Source: Methylocystis hirsuta (GTDB taxonomy: Bacteria; Pseudomonadota; Alphaproteobacteria; Rhizobiales; Beijerinckiaceae). From it: a DNA stretch of 64,000 bases. Both the position numbers and the translations under genes were made by a program. Location of the stretch: contig NZ_QWDD01000001.1 of assembly GCF_003722355.1 (NCBI RefSeq), positions 1,922,001 through 1,986,000 of the forward strand, in the 5' to 3' direction. Each line of letters begins with the position of its first letter. The first letter of the stretch is position 1. Positions 1 to 9,074 of the stretch are shown in pieces. The notes beneath the pieces were generated by a model that saw only the letters and a program-made list of their open reading frames with translations, made no database searches and had not been told where the DNA came from.

Positions 1-56
1 TTGCATTCGAAACTGCCGTTCGTCCCAAGCGGACGAGCTTATTGGAGGCGCCTCGA

Positions 57-824
57 ATGACTTTCAAAACCTGTATTGTAGGCGCCTTTGCGTCGGTGCT
101 GGCGGTGAGCGCCGTTTCGGCGGCTGACCTCCCGATTTACAAGGCGCCGCCGCCGCCGCCACCGCCGGTCTTCAGCTGGGAAGGCTTCCACATCGGCATC
201 AGCGGCTCTTACGCCGGCGGCGTTTCCAGCCAATATTCGCAAACCTACCTGCTGTCGCCCGGACCCTTCCTGGCGATTCCAACATCGACTTCGTTCGGCA
301 CGAGCGGATATTTGGTGGGTTACCAGAACGGCTATAACTGGGTGTTCGCCAACGGCCTCGTCGCTGGTTACGAAAGCGAATTCAACTACGCTGACGTTCG
401 CGTGACGAATGCGGGCTCCTATTTCGGAGGCGGCGCCAGCAGCCGCCTGCAATGGTTTGGCATGGAGCGCCTGCGCTTCGGCTACGCCTTCGGCCGGTTT
501 CTGCCTTACATCACTGGCGGCCTGGCCTATGGCAAGGTGCGTCCTTATGGCCAGCAGGGCGTGTTCCCCGTCAACCAGTCCGTGTGGCAGGGCGGTTTCG
601 CCATCGGCGCCGGCATCGAATACGCCATCCTCGACAATTGGACCGTCAAGGCGGAGTACATCTTCACCCGCATGAAGGGAGCCAGCAGCGCGAACCTCGC
701 CTTCCCGATCGGTTACCGCACCGGCACCGGCAACTACCTGGATACGAACATCGCCCGCATCGGCGTGAATTATCAGGTCAAGAGCATCGGCGCGCTGATC
801 GGCATGCCTGAACTTGGTCTCTGA
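57..824 (+). CDS. Outer-membrane beta-barrel protein, Omp25/RopB-like
   Basis: The 255-residue product has an N-terminal signal peptide ending near residue 23 (…AVSA-AD), a proline-rich stretch (residues about 28-36) and then alternating aromatic/glycine strands typical of an 8-stranded porin-family barrel. The last residues do not form a classic terminal Phe signature. I chose the ATG at 57 because GGAGG lies at 44-48, eight bases upstream; an in-frame TTG at 42 overlaps that site and is unlikely. Such proteins are abundant surface proteins of Hyphomicrobiales, with a structural rather than enzymatic role. It is monocistronic, followed by a terminator. Confidence 0.85.
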   Translation: MTFKTCIVGAFASVLAVSAVSAADLPIYKAPPPPPPPVFSWEGFHIGISGSYAGGVSSQYSQTYLLSPGPFLAIPTSTSFGTSGYLVGYQNGYNWVFANGLVAGYESEFNYADVRVTNAGSYFGGGASSRLQWFGMERLRFGYAFGRFLPYITGGLAYGKVRPYGQQGVFPVNQSVWQGGFAIGAGIEYAILDNWTVKAEYIFTRMKGASSANLAFPIGYRTGTGNYLDTNIARIGVNYQVKSIGALIGMPELGL

Positions 825-850
825 TCGACGGTCCTCCCTGACGTCGACGA

Positions 851-878
851 AGCCCGGCCTCGCGGCCGGGCTTTTTTT
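851..878 (+). terminator. Rho-independent terminator after the barrel gene
   Basis: A perfect 9-bp GC-rich stem (851-859 with 864-872) has a four-base loop TCGC and runs straight into a T tract (872-878). It lies 27 bases after the stop codon of the barrel gene and just upstream of hrcA, so it separates the two transcription units. Confidence 0.9.
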
Positions 879-890
879 GTTGGCGCGCCG

Positions 891-1994
891 ATGCGATATT
901 CGCATGGAATGATCCGCAACGCCCCGCTTGCCCACCCTTCGGCTCTGAGCCTCGCGCAGCTCAGCGCGCGCGCCCGCGAAATCTTCAGGCATATCGTCGA
1001 CAGCTATCTCGCCTCAGGCGATCCGGTCGGCTCGCGCAATCTCGCCCGGCTCCTGCCGATGACGCTGTCGCCCGCCTCGGTGCGCAACGTCATGCAGGAT
1101 CTCGAGGAACTCGGCCTCATCTATGCGCCGCATACGAGCGCCGGACGTCTTCCGACCGAGCTTGGCCTGCGCTTTTTCGTCGATTCCATGCTGCAGATCG
1201 GCGACGTCGAGGAGAATGAGCGCGCGCGCATCGCCGCCGAAGTTGAAGCGGCTTCCAAAGACCATGATTTTCCCGGCGTCCTGGCGGAAGCGACGAGTTT
1301 GCTGTCTGGCCTGACGCGCGTCGCCGGCGTGGTCGTCGCCTCCAAGGACAATGTGCGGTTGAAGCAGATCGATTTCGTGCGGCTCGAGCCAGAGCGGGCT
1401 CTGGTCATTCTCGTCGCGGACGACGGATCGGTCGAAAACCGCGTGATTCCCGTTGCGCGCGATCTCCCGGCCTCAGCACTTACGCAAGCCGCGAACTATC
1501 TGAATGCGCGCGTCTCCGGACGCACAATCGCCGAAGCCCGCGAGAACATAGAAGGCTCGCGCCGGGCCGCGCAAATGGAGCTCGACGAACTCGCCGCGCG
1601 GATCGTCGAAGCCGGGCTGGCGACCTGGGCGGGCGCCATGGGCGAATCGCGGCAGCTGATCGTGCGCGGGCAGGCGCATCTTCTTGAGGACCTGACCGCC
1701 GCCGTCGACCTCGAACGCGTTCGGCTGCTGTTTGCCGATCTCGAAACAAAGACCGAGGTCATCGACCTTTTGGAGCGCGCCGAGCAGGGCGAAGGGGTCC
1801 GCATCTTCATCGGCTCGGAGAACAAGCTGTTCTCGCTCTCGGGCTCGTCGATGATTGCTGCGCCGCTGCGCGACAGCGAACGCCGGATCATCGGCGCGCT
1901 CGGCGTCATTGGGCCGACCCGGATCAACTACGCTCGGATCGTGCCCATGGTCGACTATACGGCCAGGGTCGTGGCGCGAGTCATCGGAGGGTAG
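891..1994 (+). CDS. hrcA: Heat-inducible transcription repressor HrcA
   Basis: HrcA represses class I heat-shock genes (groESL, dnaK) by binding CIRCE elements, and GroEL modulates it. The 367-aa product has the N-terminal winged-helix domain (residues about 25-95, including motifs SRNLA, SVRNVM and [11 protein letters not shown]) and the GAF-like dimerisation domain, with the family-typical C-terminal [17 protein letters not shown] motif. The start may be ATG 891 or ATG 909; neither has a strong ribosome site. In many relatives hrcA is followed by grpE; here priA converges from the other strand. I see no CIRCE palindrome upstream, so autoregulation through CIRCE is not supported here. Confidence 0.95.
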   Translation: MRYSHGMIRNAPLAHPSALSLAQLSARAREIFRHIVDSYLASGDPVGSRNLARLLPMTLSPASVRNVMQDLEELGLIYAPHTSAGRLPTELGLRFFVDSMLQIGDVEENERARIAAEVEAASKDHDFPGVLAEATSLLSGLTRVAGVVVASKDNVRLKQIDFVRLEPERALVILVADDGSVENRVIPVARDLPASALTQAANYLNARVSGRTIAEARENIEGSRRAAQMELDELAARIVEAGLATWAGAMGESRQLIVRGQAHLLEDLTAAVDLERVRLLFADLETKTEVIDLLERAEQGEGVRIFIGSENKLFSLSGSSMIAAPLRDSERRIIGALGVIGPTRINYARIVPMVDYTARVVARVIGG

Positions 1995-2032
1995 AGCGGC
2001 TGCTCTGACGGAGCGGGCGACAGGCGACAGGG

Positions 2033-4276
2033 TTACGAGAAATTTTGCGGGTCGACGTCGACCTGAACGCGAACGCCGCCGCGCTCCTTCGGTCCGCCCG
2101 CGAGCATGTCGCGCAGAAACGCCTGCATGTCGGCGCTGCGCGGTCCTTTGGCGAGCAAGCGGAATCGATAGCGGCCACGGATGAGCGCGATGGGCGCCTC
2201 CGCTGGACCAAGCAGCGCGATTTCATTCTGCTCTGGCCAGGCGCCGGGCGCAGCGACTCTGTAGCGCGGCGATGGCGGCAGTTCATGCGCCGCGCGCGCG
2301 AGCGCGCGCGCATGCGCTTCCGCCGTGGCGGCGTCCTTGGCGGAAACGATCAGCGCGGCGAGACGGCCGAAGGGCGGCAGTCCCGCGCGCTCGCGTATGG
2401 CGATCTCCTGTTCGTAGAACTTTTCCGCGTCTCCCGAGAGAAGCGCCGCGATCACCGGATGCGACGGGTGAAACGTCTGGATCAGCGCGCGGCCGGGCTT
2501 GTCGCCGCGCCCGGCGCGTCCTGTGACCTGATTGAGCAGCTGAAATGTGCGCTCGGCGGCGCGCGGATCGCCGCTGCCCAAGCCCAGATCCGCGTCGATG
2601 ACCCCGACAAGCGTGAGATAGGGAAAATTGTGGCCTTTGGCGACGAGTTGCGTCCCGATGACGATATCGAAGCTCCCCTTTGCAATCTCCTCCAGTTCGC
2701 GTCGCAGCCGATCGGCGCCGCCAGGAAAATCCGATGAGAGAACGAGTATGCGCGCATCTGGAAAGAGCGTCGCCGCTTCTTCAGCAAGTCGCTCGACCCC
2801 AGGTCCGCAAGCGGCGAGCGAGTCCTCGCTGCCGCACTCCGGGCACAGGTTCGGACGGCGCTCGATATGGCCGCAATGATGGCACATCAGCGCGCGCCGA
2901 AAACGATGCTCGACGAGCCAAGCGTCGCAATGTTCGCAGCGGAAGCGATGGCCGCATGTGTGGCAAACCGTTAGCGGCGCATAGCCGCGCCGATTGAGGA
3001 AAAGCAGCGCCTGCTCGCCGCGCGCCATCGTTTCGCCGACCGCCAACGCCAGCCGCGGCGCGATCCATCGGCCGCGCGGCGGGCCTTCCTTGCGCATGTC
3101 GATCGCTTCGAGCGTCGGCATGAGGCGTGCGCGCGCCCGCGAATCGAGTCTCAAATAGCCGTAGCGGCCGCGCATGGCGTTGACGCGGGTTTCGATGGAT
3201 GGCGTCGCGGAGGCGAGAACGATCGTGGCCTCCTCAATGCGCGCGCGCACGACCGCCATGTCGCGCGCGTGATAGCTCACGCCGTCATCTTGTTTGTAGG
3301 CGCCTTCATGCTCCTCATCGACGACGATCAGCCGCAAATCCGAAAAGGGCAGGAACAGCGCCGAGCGCGCGCCGACGACCACGCGAACGTCGCCCGTCGC
3401 GCAGCCGCGCCAGATGCGCGCGCGTTTGCGCGCCCCGACGCCGGAATGCCACTCGGCCGGCTTTTCGCCGAAGCGGGCCGCGAAACGCTCAAGAAATTGA
3501 GTGGTGAGCGCGATTTCCGGCATCATGACGAGCGCCTGTCCGCCTGCCTCCAGCGCCCGGGCGATCGCCTCGAAATAAACCTCGGTTTTTCCCGAGCCGG
3601 TGACGCCTTCGAGCAGAAAAGGCTTGAACGCCCGCGGCGAAAGCGACGCCTTCAGCGCGTCGGCGGCGTCTTGCTGCGCGGGCTCCAACGCCGGCGCGGC
3701 GAACAGCGGGTCGAGCGGCGGCGCAATCGGCGCCGCCGGCCCGGCGATCGCCTCCAACGCGCCCTCGTCGACGAGCGCGTCGATGACGCCCGTCGAGCAG
3801 GCGGCGGCTTCGGCAAGCGCTTTCTTGGCGAAAGCAACGCCGCCTTCCGCGGCTTTGAGGACGCGTGCGCGCGTCGGCGTCAATCGTTCCGGGACATTGT
3901 CCGTCGCGCGATAGAGCATACGCGGCGCCTCGGGCCCGGCCTCTTCCGCCGCGCGCGTGGCGAGCCGCAGCGCCATGCCGCGGGGGGTGAGCGTGTAGCG
4001 TGCGAGCCAGTCGATGAAGCCGCGCAGCTGTTGCGAAAGCGGCGGCCGATCGAGGCGGGCGCTGACCGTCTTGAGATTCCCGCCCGGGCCGGAGTCGCCG
4101 TCGATCGACCAAACGACGCCATAAGCCTCCCGGCGTCCCAGCGGCGCCGTGACGCTGTCGCCGGGGGAAAGCCGCATCGCCGCCGGGGCGAGGTAGGAAT
4201 AGGTCGAATCGACCGCGACGGGCGCCAAGATTTCGACGACTCGCGCTCTTTCGTCCTCGTCCTGCGCCGCGCTCAT
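2033..4276 (-). CDS. priA: Primosomal protein N', replication-restart helicase PriA
   Basis: PriA recognises stalled forks, unwinds the lagging arm and loads the replisome. The 747-aa product has the N-terminal 3'-DNA-binding domain, Walker A GVTGSGKTE near residue 225, a DEEH Walker B box (VVDEEHEGAYKQDD), and an inserted zinc-binding region with four CxxC pairs (CHTC, CEHC, CHHC, CPEC). The helicase C domain carries IGTQLVAKGHNFP and QVTGRAGRGDKPG. All catalytic motifs are intact and the length is normal. It converges on hrcA with about 38 bases between the stops. Confidence 0.96.
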   Translation of the reverse strand: MSAAQDEDERARVVEILAPVAVDSTYSYLAPAAMRLSPGDSVTAPLGRREAYGVVWSIDGDSGPGGNLKTVSARLDRPPLSQQLRGFIDWLARYTLTPRGMALRLATRAAEEAGPEAPRMLYRATDNVPERLTPTRARVLKAAEGGVAFAKKALAEAAACSTGVIDALVDEGALEAIAGPAAPIAPPLDPLFAAPALEPAQQDAADALKASLSPRAFKPFLLEGVTGSGKTEVYFEAIARALEAGGQALVMMPEIALTTQFLERFAARFGEKPAEWHSGVGARKRARIWRGCATGDVRVVVGARSALFLPFSDLRLIVVDEEHEGAYKQDDGVSYHARDMAVVRARIEEATIVLASATPSIETRVNAMRGRYGYLRLDSRARARLMPTLEAIDMRKEGPPRGRWIAPRLALAVGETMARGEQALLFLNRRGYAPLTVCHTCGHRFRCEHCDAWLVEHRFRRALMCHHCGHIERRPNLCPECGSEDSLAACGPGVERLAEEAATLFPDARILVLSSDFPGGADRLRRELEEIAKGSFDIVIGTQLVAKGHNFPYLTLVGVIDADLGLGSGDPRAAERTFQLLNQVTGRAGRGDKPGRALIQTFHPSHPVIAALLSGDAEKFYEQEIAIRERAGLPPFGRLAALIVSAKDAATAEAHARALARAAHELPPSPRYRVAAPGAWPEQNEIALLGPAEAPIALIRGRYRFRLLAKGPRSADMQAFLRDMLAGGPKERGGVRVQVDVDPQNFS

Positions 4277-4376
4277 GCCGAGGGCTTAATCCATTTCCCG
4301 CCTTAAGCGAAAATTTTCTGGAACGAAGCGGCGTGCGACCGGGTTCGAGTATCTCAACCTCTCCACGGAGCCTTCG

Positions 4377-4865
4377 ATGGAAAAATTGTCGCGCATCGGT
4401 CTGTCTGCGCTTGTGACCGGAAGCGTCGCGAGCGTCATCTCGACCGCCGCCCTGGCGGCGCTGGCGAAGCTTGAAGGCAGGGTCGCGCTCGAGCCGACCA
4501 ACGCCACCAGCCATTGGCTTTGGGGGCGCAAATCGCGCGGCCGGCGCGACATCGACGCCGCACACACGGCGGTGGGCTACGCGACGCATCACGCATCGGC
4601 CGTCTTCTGGGCCTTACCCTTCGAGGCCTGGCTCGCGATGCAGCCGCCCCGCTCAGCGCTCGAATTGATCGGCGATGCGGCGATGATGTCGGGAATCGCC
4701 GCCACAGTCGATTATGGCGTCGCGCCCAAGCGAATCACGCCGGGCTGGGAGCTCGCCTTGTCGGACCGCTCGATGGTTGCGGCCTTCGCCGCCTTGGCGG
4801 TCGGTCTGGCCTGCGGCGCGGCGGCGTCTCGCGCGCTTCTGGGGCAAGCGGAGGAGCAGAGTTAG
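4377..4865 (+). CDS. Hypothetical small membrane protein
   Basis: The 162-aa product starts with a hydrophobic helix (residues about 8-28) and has further hydrophobic segments near 65-82, 95-110 and 130-152, so it is probably an integral inner-membrane protein with three to four helices. The central part is rich in His and Trp (TNATSHWLWG, HTAVGYATHHASAVFW). I do not recognise a named family with confidence. It starts 100 bases upstream-divergent from priA, with ATG 4377 preceded by a weak GGAG (4361-4364). It is alone between two minus-strand genes, so probably monocistronic. Confidence 0.7.
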   Translation: MEKLSRIGLSALVTGSVASVISTAALAALAKLEGRVALEPTNATSHWLWGRKSRGRRDIDAAHTAVGYATHHASAVFWALPFEAWLAMQPPRSALELIGDAAMMSGIAATVDYGVAPKRITPGWELALSDRSMVAAFAALAVGLACGAAASRALLGQAEEQS

Positions 4866-4896
4866 CGACTCTGGCCATATGTCGGCGCGATTGAAC

Positions 4897-6156
4897 TTAG
4901 CGTGTAATCAGTCGCGAGCCTCGATTGCCCGTCAAATAGGTCGCGATCCAGCTGATCGCGACGAAGATGCGACTGCGAAGATTCACCAGAAAGTAGATGT
5001 GCACGACGCTCCAGAAGAGCCAACCCGGAAAGCCGGTCAGTTCCAGTCGGCCGAGTTTGACGATCGCGGAGTTGCGGCCGATCGTCGCCAAATTGCCGTA
5101 GTCTCGATAGCGGAAGGGTTTGCGGGGAAAGCGCCCTTTCAGACGGAGTCGGATGGCGCGTCCGGCGTATTTGCCCATTTGCTTGGCGGACGCGGCGAGC
5201 GCCGGAACCGCCGCGCCATCAGGACCGAGCAGGAGAGCGAGATCTCCAATCGCATAGACGTCGGGAAGGCCGGGAACCGTCAGATCTCCGCCCACCGGAA
5301 TGCGTCCCATGCGATCGCCTTCAACGCCCAGCCAATTCGCCGCGGGCGACGCTCGCACGCCAGCGGCCCAGAGGATGACGCCGGCGAGAATCTGCTTTTC
5401 TCCAGCGACGAGTAGGTCTTCGAAGATCTGGTCGACGGGCGTATCCGTCCGCACTTCCACGCCCTTTGCTTCGAGCGAATCGCGCGCATAGTCCGAAAGC
5501 CGTTCGGGAAAGCTAGCAAGAATGCGGGGCCCCGCCTCGAGCAGAATGATGCGCGCGTTCCGTGGATCGGCGCGGCGAAACTCTGGTGGGAGCGTTCGCC
5601 GGGCGAGTTCGGAAATCGCGCCGGCGAGTTCGACGCCGGTCGGTCCGCCCCCGACAATGATGATGGTGAGCAGCCTCTCGCGCTCGAGCGGATCGTCGCT
5701 CACTTCGGCGCGTTCGAAGGCAAGGAGCAGTTTGCGGCGGATCGCCGCCGCGTCGGAAATCGTTTTCAGCCCCGGAGCCAAACTCGCCCAATTGTGACCG
5801 AAGTAGGAGTGGGTGGCCCCTGTCGCGACGACGAGGAAATCATAGCCGATCTCGCATTTGTCGGTCTTGACGACTTTGCGGGCGGCGTCGACGCTCTCAA
5901 CCGTGAGCATCAGCACCGTCACATCCTTCTGGCGCCGCATGATGTGGCGTATCGGCCAAGCGACGTCGGGCGACGCAAGGGCCGCCGTCGCGACCTGATA
6001 GAGCAGGGGCTGGAAGCAATGATGATTGTTGCTGTCGAGGATGAAGATGCGCGCTCCGGCGCCAGCAAGCGCCTGCGCAGCCGCAATCCCGGCGAAGCCG
6101 CCGCCGATGATGACCACGCGAGGTTTGCGCTCGGCGGCGCTGCCGTGCTGCTGCAT
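4897..6156 (-). CDS. ndh: Type II NADH dehydrogenase-like FAD oxidoreductase
   Basis: This family passes electrons from NADH to quinone without pumping protons. The 419-aa protein has an N-terminal FAD-binding Rossmann motif GGGFAGIAAA (near residue 18), the ATG box (VVATGATHSYFG) typical of pyridine-nucleotide disulphide oxidoreductases, a second NAD(P)-binding motif VGGGPTGVELAG (near 165-180), and the C-terminal FAD motif DVYAIGDLA. The C-terminus holds an aromatic amphipathic/TM segment (WLFWSVVHIYFLVNL) common in NDH-2 for membrane attachment. It stands alone. Annotation as a broader 'NAD(P)/FAD-dependent oxidoreductase' would also be fair. Confidence 0.88.
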   Translation of the reverse strand: MQQHGSAAERKPRVVIIGGGFAGIAAAQALAGAGARIFILDSNNHHCFQPLLYQVATAALASPDVAWPIRHIMRRQKDVTVLMLTVESVDAARKVVKTDKCEIGYDFLVVATGATHSYFGHNWASLAPGLKTISDAAAIRRKLLLAFERAEVSDDPLERERLLTIIIVGGGPTGVELAGAISELARRTLPPEFRRADPRNARIILLEAGPRILASFPERLSDYARDSLEAKGVEVRTDTPVDQIFEDLLVAGEKQILAGVILWAAGVRASPAANWLGVEGDRMGRIPVGGDLTVPGLPDVYAIGDLALLLGPDGAAVPALAASAKQMGKYAGRAIRLRLKGRFPRKPFRYRDYGNLATIGRNSAIVKLGRLELTGFPGWLFWSVVHIYFLVNLRSRIFVAISWIATYLTGNRGSRLITR

Positions 6157-6486
6157 AATGAATCATCCATGCGCAGGCGAGTCGTCGATTGGCTAAGCCG
6201 CCGATCGCGACTCAAGATTTAAGCCGTCAAAGGCGCCAAGGTTCCAGCCTCGCGCGACGTCTTCTCGCCGACATCCGAGGCAAAACAACAAACTCAGACA
6301 GTGCAGGGCGCGACGCAGCGCCGGCCCGCGGAAATTGCGCATTTTGCGTGTCGCACTACTGCGGCTCCCGTCAGTATTCGGCAAGGCGAAGAACCAATTT
6401 AAAAGATGGCGACTATTGCTTAGCTATCCAAGGCGACGTTTTGACGCCCTTCTTGCATTCCGTCGCGGGGGCGCCTATCCCTCAAG
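6157..6486. other. Intergenic region upstream of rnpB
   Basis: This 330-base gap between the divergent ndh and rnpB has no convincing coding sequence. It must hold the ndh promoter and the rnpB promoter; only the latter is recognisable, near the right-hand edge. No repeats or large hairpins were seen. Confidence 0.6.
6453..6480 (+). promoter_or_regulatory. Candidate rnpB promoter
   Basis: A -35-like TTGCAT (6453-6458) and a -10-like CTATCC (6475-6480) are 16 bases apart. This places transcription start near 6487, exactly where the rnpB P1 helix begins. The -10 element is weak against the E. coli consensus but acceptable for an alphaproteobacterial housekeeping promoter. Confidence 0.45.
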
Positions 6487-6868
<382 letters not shown>

Positions 6869-6870
<2 letters not shown>

Positions 6871-7417
6871 AAATCAGCGGTATTTCGTAGAGGAGATAAG
6901 CGGTTTCGGCGAACCAGGACGGCGCGCATTGACGCAGGAGCAGGCCGCCATTGGCCTCGATGACGCGGCGGGAAGCGACATTGTCAACGTCGCAGCTTAA
7001 CCGGGCGATTCCGATCCCCATGCCGCGACAGATGTCCAGTGCGAGCGCGAGCTGGCGCTTGCCATAGCCGCGCCCCTGCATTGATGGCCGCACGCCATAG
7101 CCGAGATGGCCGCTAAAATGCGCCAGCAAATGGGTGTCGATGCGCGCGCGGATCGTAATGCCGCCGATGAACCTCGCCCCATCGATCAGCCAAAAGGCGT
7201 TGGCGGGAACGCTGGGCAGCATTCGCTCGCCGAATGCGACAGGGCTTTGTCCGTCGCGGTCGAGACCCGCGAGGTGGCCCGCGAAATCCTGCTCTACGGC
7301 TGCGATTTCCATTGCGTCGTAAACGCGCCGGCCGCCGACGGACAGGCCTTCCCGCAGCGCGTCGAGATAGCTTTCGCGAAAAAGCGGCGTCGGCCGGACC
7401 AGAAAGCATTGCGTCAT
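6869..7417 (-). CDS. GNAT family N-acetyltransferase
   Basis: A 182-aa protein with the GNAT fold: the acetyl-CoA binding motif A appears as YGVRPSMQGRGYGKRQLALAL (Q/R-x-x-G-x-G/A), followed by the motif B helix SCDVDNVASRRVIEANGG. The substrate is unknown. An upstream ATG at 7456 would add 13 residues, but family alignments normally begin just before the first strand, so the ATG at 7417 is preferred. It converges with rnpB and its stop (6869-6871) overlaps the RNA's 3' end by about two bases. Confidence 0.82.
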
Positions 7418-7659
7418 TCCGCTTGCGCCGCCTTGCGCCCGCCAAATTCGCGCCACCGTAAACGCTCTCTTAACGATAAAAAAGCCTAATAAGGCCGGTT
7501 GCCGATCGGCGCGTGGCGACCAGCCTGCTTCCGTCGCCTCGCGGTTCCATGTCGATCAAAACCGCCCAGCCGCTATCGAACCGTCTTGGCGAGCCAGCGC
7601 TCGCGGGGCGCACAGGATCGCGCCGGCCTCGCGCCGCGCGTCTGGTGAGGAGCATGATA

Positions 7660-8661
7660 ATGACGTCGGCGCCGCATATTCCGGTGCTGCGCGAGGAGGC
7701 GATCGCCGCCCTCGGCGTCCATCGTGGCGGCCGCTATATCGACGCCACCTTCGGCGCCGGCGGCTATACGCGCGCCATAATGGCGCAGCCGGAAACGCGC
7801 GTGCTCGCCTTCGACCGCGATCAGACAGCCGTTAAAGCCGGTCAGGCGCTTGTCGACGAGATGCGCGGACGGTTGACGCTCGTTGAAGCGCGCTTTTCTC
7901 AACTCGAGGGCGTTGCGCGCGCGCAAAGCTTCGCGCCGCTTGACGGCGTCGTCTTCGACATCGGCGTCTCGTCGATGCAGTTCGACCAAGCCGCGCGCGG
8001 CTTTTCCTTCCGCGCCGAGGGTCCGCTCGACATGCGCATGGAGGGGCGTGGGCGCAGCGCCGCCGACATCGTCAATGAAGCGGATGTAGAGACGCTTGCC
8101 GATATCCTTTATGTCTACGGCGAGGAGCGCGCCGCGCGGCGTATCGCCCGCGCCATCGTCCACGACCGTGAGATTGCGCCTTTCACAACGACAAGAGCGC
8201 TGGCGGAAATGATCGCGCGCGTCGCTCCCAATCGCGCCAGCGACATTCATCCGGCGACCAGAAGCTTTCAGGCGTTGCGCATCGCCGTAAACGACGAGCT
8301 TCAGGAATTGCTAAAGGGGCTGCTCGGCGCGGAACGGCTTCTTACTGAGGGCGGCCGGCTCGTCGTCGTGACGTTCCACTCGCTTGAGGATCGCATCGTC
8401 AAACAGTTTCTCGCCGAACGCTGCGGTCGCGGCGAAACCGGCTCGCGCCGGCTTCCCGGCGAGACGCCGCCGCCGCCGCCAAGCTTCGTTTGCGAAGGTC
8501 GCCAACCGGTGACGCCTGCGCCTGCCGAGACGGCGGCCAATCCGCGCGCGCGCTCGGCCAAACTGCGCTACGCGACGCGCACGGCGGCGGCGCCCTATCC
8601 GCTCGACGAAAGGCTCGCGCGACTCGCTCGCCTGCCCGATCGCGACAAGGGAAAAGCCTGA
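7660..8661 (+). CDS. rsmH: 16S rRNA (cytosine1402-N4)-methyltransferase RsmH
   Basis: RsmH (MraW) methylates N4 of C1402 in the ribosomal decoding site and is the usual first or second gene of the dcw cluster. The product is about 333 aa with N-terminal HIPVLREE, the SAM-binding motif [27 protein letters not shown], and the C-terminal [10 protein letters not shown] block. ATG 7660 is chosen because GAGGAG at 7647-7652 is seven bases upstream; longer in-frame starts (7513, 7549) would add non-conserved sequence. It overlaps ftsL by one base (TGATG). The usual upstream mraZ is absent. Confidence 0.95.
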   Translation: MTSAPHIPVLREEAIAALGVHRGGRYIDATFGAGGYTRAIMAQPETRVLAFDRDQTAVKAGQALVDEMRGRLTLVEARFSQLEGVARAQSFAPLDGVVFDIGVSSMQFDQAARGFSFRAEGPLDMRMEGRGRSAADIVNEADVETLADILYVYGEERAARRIARAIVHDREIAPFTTTRALAEMIARVAPNRASDIHPATRSFQALRIAVNDELQELLKGLLGAERLLTEGGRLVVVTFHSLEDRIVKQFLAERCGRGETGSRRLPGETPPPPPSFVCEGRQPVTPAPAETAANPRARSAKLRYATRTAAAPYPLDERLARLARLPDRDKGKA

Positions 8662-9074
8662 TGCTGCGGCTCCTCAATATCCTTGCGGTTCTCGTGCTCG
8701 TCGGTTCGGCGGTATACGCCTATTCGATCAAGTATCAGACGAGCTTTCGCGCCGAGCAGATTACAAAGACCAAGATCGAGATCAGGCAGGAGCGGGATGC
8801 GATTGCGGTGCTGCGCGCCGAATGGGCTTATATGACCCGGCCTGAGCGCATTCAGCAGCTCGCTGACGCTTATCTGACCGGCATGAAACAGATTGAAGCG
8901 ACGCAGATCGTCGCCGCGCAATCGCTTCCCGAGCGATCGCCGCGCGTCGACTCCATCGGCAATAAGCTTGACGCGCTCGGATTGAGCATGCCGGCGACGC
9001 CGCCCGTCCCCGGCAGCGCGCCGACGACCACGCCCAAAGCGCAGGGACAAAGCCAAGAGCGACACAAGCCATGA
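8661..9074 (+). CDS. ftsL: Cell division protein FtsL
   Basis: FtsL is a bitopic inner-membrane protein that joins FtsQ and FtsB in the divisome and activates FtsWI. The 137-aa product has a short cytoplasmic start, one TM helix (residues about 5-25), a periplasmic coiled coil (about 30-60, IRQERDAIAVLRAEW) and a proline-rich tail. The AEWAYMTRPERIQQLA motif is typical of alphaproteobacterial FtsL. The start overlaps the rsmH stop by one base and its stop overlaps the ftsI start (ATGA), indicating coupled translation. Confidence 0.93.
   Translation: MLRLLNILAVLVLVGSAVYAYSIKYQTSFRAEQITKTKIEIRQERDAIAVLRAEWAYMTRPERIQQLADAYLTGMKQIEATQIVAAQSLPERSPRVDSIGNKLDALGLSMPATPPVPGSAPTTTPKAQGQSQERHKP

Noticed and set aside
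825..890. CIRCE operator upstream of hrcA
   Set aside because: The expected TTAGCACTC-N9-GAGTGCTAA repeat is absent; the only hairpin is the terminator of the upstream gene.
3269..4306. Long plus-strand open frame opposite priA
   Set aside because: It is the antisense shadow of a highly conserved gene in GC-rich DNA, with Arg-rich composition and no motif.
4320..4360. GGGTTCGAGT sequence resembling a tRNA T-loop
   Set aside because: No acceptor stem, anticodon arm or CCA-compatible fold can be built around it.
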